Part shown: positions 25,201 to 33,190 of the stretch, in pieces | Numbering within the stretch: position 1 is the stretch's first letter | Layout: every line of letters starts with the position of its first letter | DNA from: Amborella trichopoda | Taxonomy: Eukaryota > Streptophyta > Magnoliopsida > Amborellales > Amborellaceae | Length of the DNA stretch: 64,000 bases | Direction of reading: 5' to 3' | Assembly: GCF_000471905.2 (NCBI RefSeq) | Contig: NW_006495273.1 | Span: 5,895,747 to 5,959,746, forward strand | The notes under the pieces: generated by a model | Told to the model about the DNA's origin: nothing | Database searches by the model: none | Seen by the model: only the letters and a program-made list of their open reading frames with translations | Translations under genes and position numbers: made by a program

Positions 25201-27120
25201 TTCTAATCCACGAAGTCTGAAGCCTTAACATCCATTATGATAGAACATATCATAAATGATCAATAATGTTAGAAGCCATCCCATAAAATCTAAATATTTT
25301 TGGAAGGATTACAAGCTCTCACAAGAAACATAGATAGACAAAACCAAGAAGAAACACGTTAAACAATTCTTTTGCACTCTTGTCAATTTTAGAGTGATTT
25401 AACCTCCTGAGAAAGGAACTGATTACGTTCAGTTTATCATACACTTCAATGAACACATATCCACCACAAAACAAAGAGGATCCAGCATTAGCTAGCAATA
25501 GACTGGAGCAGTGTACCGTACATTGCTTTGGGCCAGGTAATGGCCACTGGGTCACGGCTAGTTACTGAGCCGAGTCCTATACAAAAAGCTTAAAACAAAA
25601 AGAAAACCAAAAAAGACAAAAATAAATAGACAGCCCATTTCTAAATGCATCACTCAGGTGGCGCTGGTGAGCACCAGGTGGTGCCTCGAGGGCCATGAAA
25701 CTTTATCTATCTTCCTTTTCATATCCCCAACACAGCAACCTCTTCTACTTCTCCTGTCCGTGAACAGCAAAGGAGGAGCAGATTGGGGTTTTCTCTACCG
25801 AAGAAAAAGAAGAAGCAGAGGAATACACGGAAAGGAAGTCGGGAAGATGCAATAGGAAGAGAGAGAGAGAGAGAGAGGGATTTATGTTTCGTGTTCCCAC
25901 CGAAATTTCAGAACCCCTCTCCCTGTGTGTCTCTCTCTCTAACTATTTCTTTCTCTAAGATGGCCGGAAAATTGGGCATCGATTAGAACTCCGATGATGG
26001 CCAAAATGCCGGAAAAGGGAAGACGGTATAGAAAATGGAAGTTAGCAATCACTGGAAAAAGATTCAAGTAATCGGAAAGTGGTCGGAAAATACTTTTTTG
26101 AAGTCTTTTTAGCTTCATTTTTTTAAACTATTCAAGGGGATCTTTGGTGGGGGATTGGGGGGGGAATGGAGTTGGGCACCCAACTTGCCTTGCCATTAGG
26201 GTGATGCCGAGTTACCCCGCCAAGTCCGAGTGGACTAATTCATGGCATATTGGACTAGAGAACAGAGAGGTAAATCACCTAACATCATAGAAAGAGTGAT
26301 TAATTTGTTCTAGGTTCCACTACTTATTAAAGGAAGATACAATATCAATTAGTAAACAACAGGGTAAAGGAACTGAATAAAATGAGAAATCTCCTTTATG
26401 GACAACCATCCTACAAGCCTCATCTTCAACTCACACAAATTTCCCACAATATTGATAAAAATAATTAGGAACAAGAACCAAGTAACAATACATATTAAAT
26501 TCTGAACTGCATTACTTGAAATTTATACTTGCAGAACTTTGAATTGAAATCAATTGTCAATAAATGCAACACAAAATATCTCTCAAACTGAAATCTTGCA
26601 AAACACACAGGGGCAACCAATTTCCAATACACTGAGGATCATGATTCGTTCTGATTACATAGATAAATTCGATGTGGTAAACAACGGGCATTAATCCTAA
26701 AAGTCCTAGATTGCAGTAGAAACTCCAATACATTTGAATCATAGCACAAGCCAAAACAATATGGATGGTCCAAAATGAAAAAAAAAAAAAAAATCATTTG
26801 ATTAAAGGAGGATTACCATGGATTGTCTCGAGTAGCATTTAGCATGTTCCTATCCAAGATTAACAAAGCGCCTGCAAACACAACGTGCATGGCAACCAGT
26901 GCAAGCTTCAATCCCAATGAAGACCTTCTCTCTGAAATCCAAATCCAATAAAAGATGATGATTAAAAATGAGGATGAATATAAAGTATAAACCCGAAACA
27001 GCTGATTTTAAGTATCCATCATCGGAACAAACCAGGATCAGAGAGACATGGGAAAGCTTCATAGCATCTCTGGAGAAACCGCTCCCATACATCACGAATA
27101 GGATGGCAAAAACCATCCAT
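7043..27120 (-). CDS. PAT10: PAT10-like DHHC protein S-acyltransferase, complete gene of 11 exons
   Basis: This enzyme transfers palmitate to cysteines of membrane proteins; the Arabidopsis PAT10 family member acts at the Golgi and tonoplast (family knowledge). I joined exons 27033-27120, 26817-26931, 22859-22933, 22663-22734, 22372-22509, 22165-22198, 18239-18348, 15872-15958, 15590-15673, 7896-7961 and 7043-7217. All introns are GT-AG and every phase fits, giving 1044 nt or 347 residues, close to the roughly 340 expected. Hydrophobic segments lie near residues 39-56, 71-87, 215-232 and 244-266. The cysteine-rich domain runs C167-C201 with the catalytic DHHC at 192-195. A TTxE motif (TTHE) is at 276-279, and the protein ends in a Cys-rich CRCC tail. 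The start ATG is preceded by a stop in frame and followed by G. Introns 2, 6, 7 and 9 are 2.3-7.6 kb and filled with repeats. Assignment to PAT10 rather than another PAT rests on remembered family sequence. Confidence 0.93.
7896..7961 (-). CDS. PAT10: PAT10-like gene, exon 10 (TTxE motif)
   Basis: Encodes [20 protein letters not shown] and two further codons, with the TTxE motif conserved in DHHC enzymes. It lies 7.6 kb from exon 9. Confidence 0.94.
7962..10066 (-). other. Intron 9 of PAT10-like gene, left part
   Basis: I see no gene, domain or terminal repeat here, only ordinary A/T-rich intron sequence. Confidence 0.5.
10067..10393. mobile_element. hAT-like MITE in PAT10 intron 9
   Basis: CAATGATTTAAAAAACG at the left and CGTTTTTTAAATCACTG at the right are near-perfect inverted ends of hAT style (CARTG). 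Inside are three TACTGTAG/ATTGTAG-type repeats around 10218-10270. No convincing 8-bp target duplication was found. Confidence 0.6.
10394..13155 (-). other. Intron 9 of PAT10-like gene, middle part
   Basis: No gene was seen. There is a poly-G run near 11737-11755 and an imperfect tandem duplication at 12333-12460 built on GTAGTACCTAAC and AACCATCCAAAGGAAA. The rest is unassigned. Confidence 0.45.
13161..13605 (+). repeat. 5' LTR
   Basis: 445 bp, TGATGCAGGA ... TATATCA. It is matched along its whole length by 14695-15150, sharing blocks such as TTTCTCCTAGTTATTGC and GATTTTACTGCT. Confidence 0.9.
14245..14426 (+). repeat. 96-bp tandem duplication inside the LTR element
   Basis: TAGGGCATTGGATCAACATA and the following 66 bp occur at 14245-14330 and again at 14341-14426 with one or two differences, so the duplication is far younger than the LTR divergence. 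Confidence 0.85.
14695..15150 (+). repeat. 3' LTR
   Basis: 456 bp, TGATGTAGGA ... GTACATCA, followed at once by the ATGTT target duplication. Confidence 0.9.
15590..15673 (-). CDS. PAT10: PAT10-like gene, exon 9
   Basis: Encodes the fourth membrane segment, a run of Leu/Ile/Val/Phe ending IFH, with the following Ser split across the intron. Confidence 0.93.
15872..15958 (-). CDS. PAT10: PAT10-like gene, exon 8
   Basis: Encodes [20 protein letters not shown], the third membrane segment, and ends in a split Trp codon that joins to exon 9. Confidence 0.93.
15959..18238 (-). other. Intron 7 of PAT10-like gene
   Basis: 2.3 kb with no gene or recognisable element. A GC-richer patch at 16200-16290 looks like decayed coding or transposon sequence but has no usable frame. 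Confidence 0.45.
18239..18348 (-). CDS. PAT10: PAT10-like gene, exon 7 (DHHC domain)
   Basis: Encodes [20 protein letters not shown] and continues through [17 protein letters not shown]. This is the core of the cysteine-rich domain with the catalytic DHHC tetrad. Confidence 0.96.
18349..20491 (-). other. Intron 6 of PAT10-like gene, left part
   Basis: No recognised element. It contains an isolated acidic plus-strand open frame at 19201-19488 (listed separately). Confidence 0.4.
19201..19488 (+). CDS. Unrecognised 95-codon acidic open frame inside PAT10 intron 6
   Basis: The frame is rich in Asp, Glu, Lys and Asn, has no membrane segment or motif I know, and lies antisense within an intron. 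It ends [14 protein letters not shown]. It may be a fragment of a transposon polyprotein or a chance frame; I assign no function. Confidence 0.15.
   Translation: MSNKAKDVQQITTLENVADQEYAEFEMTVHKEDVAHDENDMTADITSNEKLSQILDEVTRDMDTPPSLIHEEEERRSNMVGLKEHIPKENLPSIK
20492..21045. mobile_element. Fold-back MITE in PAT10 intron 6
   Basis: The left end starts GGGAAAACATTGTCCCTAAG and the right end is AGGGAGCCCC...GTTTTCC. The arms pair for about 75 bp, including CTCAAAAACCACTCTTGAGG against CCTCAAAACTGGTTTTCGAG. The 8 bases outside the ends are TACTTAAT and TATTCAAT (6 of 8 match), so a decayed 8-bp target duplication is possible. The GGGAAAA ends recall the MITE family at 1996 and 38958. Confidence 0.55.
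21063..21309. repeat. GC-rich GGCC-palindromic repeat in PAT10 intron 6
   Basis: Dense GGCCCTGGCCC, TTGGGCC and GGGCCAGG motifs occur on both strands and it ends TTGCCAGCCCTA, an end style seen in some hAT-like MITEs. A similar block lies at 30610-30855. No target duplication was found. Confidence 0.4.
22165..22198 (-). CDS. PAT10: PAT10-like gene, exon 6 (34-bp micro-exon)
   Basis: Encodes [11 protein letters not shown], carrying the first two zinc-binding cysteines (C167, C170). It is too short to find by open-frame length; it is supported by phase and by the family order Tyr-Cys-x-x-x-x-Gln-Pro-Pro-Arg. Confidence 0.88.
22372..22509 (-). CDS. PAT10: PAT10-like gene, exon 5
   Basis: Encodes a variable cytosolic linker ending in the conserved W-KL--D-YPPG block just before the zinc-binding domain. 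I placed the acceptor after GGAAAG at 22510 because it keeps the phase; an alternative AAG acceptor at 22515 would shift the frame relative to exon 4. Confidence 0.85.
22663..22734 (-). CDS. PAT10: PAT10-like gene, exon 4
   Basis: Encodes [15 protein letters not shown] and a basic stretch, equivalent to the family's YV-DAMR region. The donor is weak-looking (ACTAA, then GTATGC), but the phase agrees with exon 5. Confidence 0.85.
22859..22933 (-). CDS. PAT10: PAT10-like gene, exon 3
   Basis: Encodes the second membrane segment followed by TSGSSPG, a typical DHHC-family luminal/cytosolic junction. It starts by completing Trp and ends inside a Gly codon. It follows a 3.9-kb intron. Confidence 0.92.
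22934..26816 (-). other. Intron 2 of PAT10-like gene
   Basis: 3.9 kb. It contains an RTE LINE tail (24001-24245). A GC-richer gene-like patch at 25640-26230 carries CT- and GA-rich tracts and a short ATGGCCGG frame, but no open coding sequence. The rest is unassigned. Confidence 0.5.
24001..24245 (-). mobile_element. RTE-type LINE 3' tail
   Basis: On the minus strand it encodes decayed [29 protein letters not shown] and KIHVELIG, the C-terminus of plant RTE LINE polyproteins, and ends in a (GAT)n tract, the usual RTE 3' end. Two relatives are at 43341-43665 and 57106-57678. Confidence 0.8.
26817..26931 (-). CDS. PAT10: PAT10-like gene, exon 2
   Basis: Begins after a TTCAG acceptor. It encodes [15 protein letters not shown], the start of the first membrane segment, and ends inside a Trp codon (phase 2). 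Confidence 0.92.
27033..27120 (-). CDS. PAT10: PAT10-like gene, exon 1
   Basis: Starts with ATG at 27118-27120 and encodes 29 codons plus one base. The N-terminal cytosolic segment ends in a PCLSDP motif, as in PAT10. A GT donor follows, and intron 1 is only 101 bp. Confidence 0.9.
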
Positions 27121-27502
27121 CGTTAATTTAATAAATTAATAGAAACTTCAGGAGCGCAAATCCATCTCCCTTTCTCTCTCTCTCTCTCTCTCACTCTCTA
27201 AAACCAAAACCACTCCATCCCTGTCTCTAACTTCAAAAGAGTGTCCTTTTCACAACCCCAATTTGCAGAAGGATTTGAACAGGGAAGGGGAAGCAGTGAC
27301 GCTTGTTGTTGCGCCTACAGCATGTGACGCTCAAACGTGCACCGGCAACTTTTGATGGTTCAGATTGAACCATGTTCATCCAAGGGCCAATAATGAATCT
27401 TATTTTTTATTTTTTATTTGAAAATGATAGTAATATGAAATTTTAGTTTTAGTTTTATTTTTAATAAGTGGGATTGAATAAAATTAATAAAAAAAAAATT
27501 AA
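27121..27502 (-). promoter_or_regulatory. 5' UTR and proximal promoter region of the PAT10-like gene
   Basis: On the minus strand the start codon is preceded by a GA-repeat leader (complement of the CT run at 27171-27192), common in plant 5' UTRs, and an A/T-rich region further upstream. I could not fix a TATA box or transcription start. The fold-back element at 27503 begins about 380 bp upstream of the start codon, so it may sit within the promoter. Confidence 0.5.
27148..27165 (-). promoter_or_regulatory. Short upstream ORF (MDLRS-stop) in the PAT10 leader
   Basis: ATGGATTTGCGCTCCTGA lies 27 nt upstream of the main ATG, if it is within the transcript. A five-codon uORF this close to the start could lower translation; this is inference. 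Confidence 0.4.
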
Positions 27503-30029
27503 ATAAAAAAAATTAAAAACCCTCTAAAATACACTCTACATACGCTTTATCCCCCACCCTAAAATTGTCTCACTACTTTTTTTATTAAAAACTAACTTTT
27601 ATAACTTAAAACCCCCAACCTAAAAAACAAAAAAATCTGGACCCTTTTACCCCTCTTTTTTTTGCCCTTTAGATTACCTTTTTCTGTTTTCTTTTCTTTT
27701 CGTTTCCCCTTTTTTTTTTTCTTTTTCTTTTTTCTTTTTTTTTTTTTTTTTGTTTTCTATTCTATTCTATTTCTTACGCCCCTTTACCCCTGCGGTAGAC
27801 CATCCTGCGAACTGCTCCGTCGTCAGCCCCATTTCTTCCGCCCCTTTACTCCTGCGTTTTTTTTCCTGCGAACTGCTCCTTCATTAGCCCCATTTTTACC
27901 CCTTTTTCCTACGGTTTTTACCCATTCTTACGCCCCTTTGCCTCTTGCATTTTTACCCCTTTTGCCCGCGGGTTGCTTACCCTACGCACCCCTGCAATCG
28001 AACTCGAGGTCTCCTTCTCTTCACTCTTCGAACTCGAGCTCTCCCTGCAATCGAAATCGAGGTCTTCCTTTATGGGCCTTGGATGTATCTTTAAAGAGCA
28101 TCAGTCATTATATATGGAATCGAGTTTTAACAGGGCCATTTGCTTTGGTTGTCATTTATTGAGGATGACACTGTAAATGTTTCATCTGCTTGAGAATGAA
28201 ATCCCTTTCCAATCAGTATACAAACCGGAGATTGTTTGTTTTGATGAGATTGTTTTCCACATCAGGAGTTGAAGTAGTTGGAGTTTGGATATTCGCTATG
28301 GAGCAAAGTCCACACTCCCATATTTTATCAGCACGTGCAAAACTTGTGGAAGTCACGCTAATAGGTGTAAAACTTGTGTATCATTTATTATATAATAATC
28401 AAAAGTGTTATTTAAAATATAATATAATACAAAATGTCAAACTCAGTATTTCTTTACGGTAAATAGTAAGCTCTACTGCTTTAGTGTAAAAAGTAAGCTC
28501 TACTGCTACGTAGCAATGTGGCACAAAAACTCTTTCTGGCACTTACAAATCCCACTCTAACACTTCATGAAGGCGCTCAAACACTTCAATAACATGTACC
28601 GGCACTCCATGAAGAGCGTTTTGACAATTATGAAGCGCTTTTCGGAGATTTGTTTCTTGGACTAATGTCTACTCCGGTACACGCATAAAGGCCAATCAAG
28701 CGATTCGGTTCCTAGAATTTTGGGCACTCCGGCACCCGCAGCATGGCAATCCGACGATTTGGTTCATGGACTTTTGTGCACTCTGACACACGCAACATAG
28801 CAATCCGGTGATTTGGTTCTTGGAATTTTGGGAACTCTAGCACCTACAGCATGGCAATCCGACAATTTGGTTCTTGGACCTGTAGCATGGCAATCCGACG
28901 ATTGGTTCCTGGACTTTTGTGCACTCCGGCACACGCAACATAGCAATTCGGTGATTTGGCTCCTGGAATTTTGGGAACTCCAGCATCTGCAGCATGGCAA
29001 TCCGACGATTTGGTTCTGGACTTATGTGCACTCCGTCACACGCAACATGGCAATCCAGTGATTTGGTTCATGGACTCATGGCACTCCGGCATAGTCATGC
29101 ATTAATTCGGCAGTTTGTCGACACTCCGGCACTGTCACCATTATTGTCGGCCTATTTGCTTCCTGGGAGTACTGGCACTCTAGCGTGCCTACCATCTCAG
29201 TCCCGCGATTTGCTTCTTGTGCTTATGAGCTCTCCGGCACACTCATCATCCGAATCCGACAATTTTCTTCCTCTTTTCATGGTGCCCCGGCACATTCATG
29301 CGGCAATCCGGCGATCTCCCTACTAGCTTCATCGGCACTCCAACATTGTTACCATGACAATCCGGCGATTCCTTTCATGGAGTCATGGTACTCCGGCAAA
29401 GTGACTTGGCAGTCCGGTGATATTTTTAGATTCATCGCCACTCCGACAGTCTAACCGTGGCAGTCCGGCGATTTGGTGGATGGACTCATGGCCGTCCAGC
29501 ATTGTCATACATCGGTCCCGCGATGTTTATTCTGGCAAAGTTAAGTCCGGCTTTAGTTATGAGAAGTCCAGTGACATCATCGAACAGTCTGGCTTTTCAT
29601 TATTATAGTCTGGCATTTATTTACTGAGATCTTGGTCCGGCGTTAAGTAGCATCAGTCCAGCGATTTTCTCGATCAGTCCGCCTTTTGGGGCTGTGCTCC
29701 GGTGGTTTGTCTATTAGGCTGTCCGTCAATTCTTTGTCTGGGTCCGGCGTTTTGTGGTTAAATCAAACCGACTTATGGGGTTAGTCTAGCAAATGAGTAC
29801 TGCAGTCCGGTGAATGTAGTTTTTTCATAACGGTGTTCGTACGGTGAAGGTACGGATAAGGGTAGTTTGGTCACAAAATTTACAACCTTTTAAGTTAGGG
29901 GGTTTTAGCTATAAAAGTAAAAAGTAGTGAGAATAGTTTTCAATAAAAAGTAAAAAGTAGTGAGAATAGTTTGTGGTGGGGATAGAGTGTTTATAAAATG
30001 TATTTTTAGGGGTTTTTAGCAATTTTTTT
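27503..30029. mobile_element. 2.5-kb fold-back element with internal minisatellite
   Basis: The reverse complement of about 29865-30029 aligns with 27503-27660. Shared blocks include AAAAACCC(C/T)CTAAAATAC, TATCCCC(A)CC, CTCACTACTTTTT and ACTTAAAA(C)CCCC. The arms are about 150 bp with indels. Between them lie a poly-T tract (27718-27751), a block repeating CCTGCGAACTGCTCC (27800-27900) and a GC-rich minisatellite (28690-29830). Long arms without a transposase recall Mutator-like or fold-back elements. No 9-bp target duplication could be called in the A/T-rich flanks. Open frames of up to 166 codons here are low-complexity or repeat-driven and I do not regard them as genes. Confidence 0.65.
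28690..29830. repeat. GC-rich minisatellite array (GGCAATCCGGCGATTTGG type)
   Basis: About twenty degenerate units share CACTCCGGCA...GCAATCC(G)GCGATTTGGTTC(A/T)TGGACT. Spacing is mostly about 55-65 bp and degrades toward 29830, where only TCCGGCG...CAGTCCGG remnants recur. Confidence 0.85.
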
Positions 30030-30609
30030 TAGAAAATACTAATCAAAATAAATTTTGACGAATTTTGATTATTTTTATATAAAATATTATTTACTCATTT
30101 TTAATTAATTCATCATCATCGTCAAAGCTTTTTCTTAACGAATCAGGGTCGGCGAATTCATGATAAGATTCGATTTCCTACCTCATACAACTCTAACCCC
30201 TTAACTTGGGCATCCTTTACTTGGGCATGCTTTACATAGAATCTATGGATTATAGAATGGAAAAGAATAGATACTGTAAACACTACTTATAATAAGAAAG
30301 CATGAGACCCTCTTTGTTAATAATGCAGAAGCAGTTTTTCTTTTCTAAATCAAGCTAAAGGACACAAAGCAACAGTGTCTGCAGATTACATAGTCACATC
30401 CCCGTGTGTGAAAAGGTCGAGAGGTGGCAGCACTACTACTAACAACCTGGTCCACCTAAAAAAATTCGTGTTTGACTGTAAGGTACCAATTCCACTAATT
30501 ACTCCCAATTTTTCAATTTGGAGGTCCACATTAGGACTGGTTGGTGTACGGTACGCTTCACGCATTTGTTGCTCATTTATTACGAATGATGATGAGGGTT
30601 ATGTGGTAG

Positions 30610-30855
30610 CAATGGGTTGGGTGGCCCAGCCCTAGAAATCTAGGGCCTGGCCCACAAAATGTCGATGGAGGGTTAAGACCAGCTCAATTTGCCCAGCGTG
30701 ACCTTGTTTTCTTAACTTTTTCCTTTATTTTTATTTTTTTTAAGTGATGTTATTTTGATTCAGCCAGGCCTGCCACCCATAGGCACTAGAGCCCAACTAG
30801 GCCTAGGGCCGAGCTAGCTCTAGGGCCCAGCCCGGCTTGTTGCTAACCCTAATAT
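30610..30855. repeat. GC-rich GGCC-palindromic repeat
   Basis: Related in style to 21063-21309: TAGGGCCTGGCCCAC near the left and GGGCCCAGCCCGGCTTG plus GCTAACCCTAA at the right, around an A/T-rich middle. It is probably a decayed hAT-like MITE. Confidence 0.35.
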
Positions 30856-30942
30856 TTTTCGGGAATTGTGGAGCCCCTTTGTGTGATGGACGGTGGACAA
30901 CCCCTCCTTGATCCAAACACCATTCAAAGTAAGGTAATTAGA

Positions 30943-31322
30943 GGCAGTGTGTATAGAACCGACGCTCTTAACAATCAAAATAAAGTGCACCTTCAAATAG
31001 TATCGGAAAATATGATTTCAATGCTTGAAATCTTTGTAATAGCCGTAAAATATGTTTTTATTTATAATTTTTTATAAAACTTAAAAAGTAGTGTAGATCG
31101 AGCAGATTTGTAAAAACTTGAAAATAAAAAAAATCGACAGTCCAAAAATGCATTACAAGATGCAGTATCTCCAAAACTTGAAATCTATTTATTTATCATG
31201 TTCATGCATCTTGAGGTCGAAATGATCAATTTGAAGATATTAGGGCACCTCTTCTATTTAAATTTTTGAGGTATGCCCTAATTTGATTGTTTAGAGCCTC
31301 GCACTTATATAAATATTTTCCA
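30943..31322 (+). mobile_element. MITE family copy C
   Basis: GGCAGTGTGTATAGAACC ... CATCTTGAGGTCGAAATGA ... CTTATATAAATATTTTCCA. Same order of internal blocks as the copy at 1996. No target duplication. Confidence 0.7.
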
Positions 31323-31331
31323 TTATATTGT

Positions 31332-31704
31332 GGGTATAATTTCCATAATGTTGCCACCTTAAAAAATCCAATTAAGGTGTACCCCTTAATTTTATCATAA
31401 ATGTAATTTTAAAATAAAAAATTCTAAAGATGGCTTGAGGATCGATTTTCATATCTAATTATAAAATTTTAAATGGTTCATATCAAATAGATCTAAAAAC
31501 ACATGAAAATCTCAAGCATGGACGGCTTAAGTAATGTGTTGCATAATACACTATTTCGCATAATTGAAATCTTTTTTTCTATTCATATTCATACATCTCG
31601 ATGTAAAGATGATCAATTAGAGGGTTTTTCAACACCTTTTATGATGGATTTTTTAGGTACAATTCTACATTTCAAGGTTCCTAACCTTATATAAACTTTT
31701 TCCT
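31332..31704 (+). mobile_element. MITE family copy D
   Basis: GGGTATAATTTCC ... CATCTCGATGTAAAGATGA ... CTTATATAAACTTTTTCCT, 9 bp after copy C in the same orientation. It is closer to the 38958 copy than to copy C. Confidence 0.75.
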
Positions 31705-31758
31705 TAGGTACCTGAAAGGAAACTTCGACACTTGAATAGCTCTCTCTCTCTCTCTCCT

Positions 31759-31844
31759 TGATCAAATCATGGGTAACACGATTCAAGCAATTAAGGAGGT
31801 GTGATCAAATCATGGGTAACACGATTCAAGCAATTAAGGAGGTG
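31759..31844. repeat. Perfect 43-bp tandem duplication
   Basis: TGATCAAATCATGGGTAACA and the following 23 bp are present twice (31759-31801, 31802-31844) without a difference, directly after a (CT)n tract. Confidence 0.9.
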
Positions 31845-32163
31845 TTGGACAACTGAGAGCTGGAATTCCAACTGGAAATGTCCAAATCCCTAATCTGGAT
31901 AGCGGAAATTTGAGTTCTTAATAATAAGAAATACTATGTTATTTAGTTAGAATGTCTCAAATTTTGAGATTTTGAAAAATGGTGCTTGGTTTGGGCTGGA
32001 ATCTTGTAAATCAGGAGATATTAAGATTTGTCATCTTTAATGGTGCATTGAAGTTTTAATCAATGAAATAACAATAATGAGATTTTGAAGTCATAGCTCG
32101 TACATGGTAAGTGTAATAAAATAGCCAGTCTAGATTATATACTCTATAGTAGATTATTGGGGC

Positions 32164-32735
32164 GATAACATGACTGCAACTCATGATATTCAAGGAGATT
32201 TGATATCAATCACAGTTGGTTCAGTGTTCAATTGTCGTCTTTTTAGAGAGAACGAGACTGCTTTTTGTTGGGGAGATGAGATTGGAAGTGGGGTTATAAG
32301 CTTGATTCCAAAGAATTTGAGGTTTAGAACCATTTCAGCAGGTGTATTCCATGTTTGTGGTGTTTTAATGGCCTCTGCTTCAAAGGTTCTTTGTTGGGGT
32401 AGGAGCTTGAGTCTTGACGATGGCAAAATGGACTCAATTCCTACTGATTCTATGATTTCCATAGTGGGTGGTTGGTGTCATTCTTGTGTTATAAGAGCTA
32501 GGGAAAAGGGTTTTTCTTGTTGGGGTTTCAAGCTTGATACTAGCACCCCTATTCTTGCAAAATATTAGGGTTTTGGCTCTTGCAGCTGGTGATTACTTCA
32601 CCTGTGGAGTTTTGGCCTCTGCAACCTAACAGCCAGTTTGCTGGGGTTCGAGCTTTCCAACCAATTTGCCCATGGCTGTGAGCCCTGGAACCTGCTACTC
32701 TGAGAAATGCCAAATCCTTCCTCGGTAATAGCTAG
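32164..32735 (+). pseudogene. CCR3-like (CRINKLY4-related) receptor-kinase ectodomain fragment
   Basis: A 132-codon frame (32170-32568) carries VGSVFNCRLF, ISLIPKNLRFRTISAG, CWGRSL and FSCWGFKLDTSTP. These are the RCC1-like ectodomain repeats of CRINKLY4-related kinases, closest in memory to Arabidopsis CCR3. After a frameshift near 32565 the next repeat continues (AAGDYFTCGVLASAT), then a stop, then PVCWGSSFPTNLPMAVSPG. The signal peptide, membrane segment and kinase are absent. It is an intron-less, 5'- and 3'-truncated relic between a MITE and a LINE. It might have been copied by the neighbouring LINE, but no poly-A tail or target duplication proves this. Confidence 0.8.
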
Positions 32736-33190
32736 CTAACTCCAAAGTAACTAGTTGATGTTTTGCAGAACTGTGGGTGTTTTTAGATCGGTGGGTTGAG
32801 GGGCTGCAACAAAGCAATATAGGGCTTCACACCTGTGTTTAGATCAGTGGGTTGGGGCTGCAAAGCAATCGGGCTTCAGACCTGCGGGTTTTTTAAGAGA
32901 GAGAGAGGAGAGAGATGATTAGGGAACTTCTACAACTTTGGGAATTAGAGAGAAATGAAATTTTTGAGAAAGAGACGGTGATTCGAGAGATAGCGAGGTT
33001 CTTTGAGAGAATCATTAGAAGAAAAGAAGGTGTTATTTTAGTTTTTGTTTGGGTCAGATATTAATGGTAAAAGAAGTCAATAAAAGAGATGGACATCTTT
33101 TTTCTTACAAGTAATATTTTCAAATTTTAGGTCTCAAAAGATAAAGAAGTAAAAAATAGAGGATAAAGACATATTTTAACTATAAAAAAA
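32736..33190. other. Spacer with imperfect tandem duplication
   Basis: A block containing TTTAGATC(G/A)GTGGGTTG and GGGCTTCA(C/G)ACCTG occurs twice (about 32779-32835 and 32838-32888), followed by a GA-rich run. No gene was seen. Confidence 0.5.

Noticed and set aside
26850..27116. 88-codon minus-strand frame starting [11 protein letters not shown]
   Set aside because: It is the wrong frame over PAT10 exons 1-2 and intron 1. The true ATG is 4 bases upstream and gives [12 protein letters not shown].
27662..28162. 166-codon plus-strand frame starting MPFRLPFSVFF
   Set aside because: It is driven by poly-T and C/T-rich repeats inside the fold-back element and has no domain.
28764..29454. Several overlapping frames on both strands with Cys/His-rich or Ser-rich repeats
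   Set aside because: They are readings of the minisatellite units, open only because the unit length and composition avoid stops.
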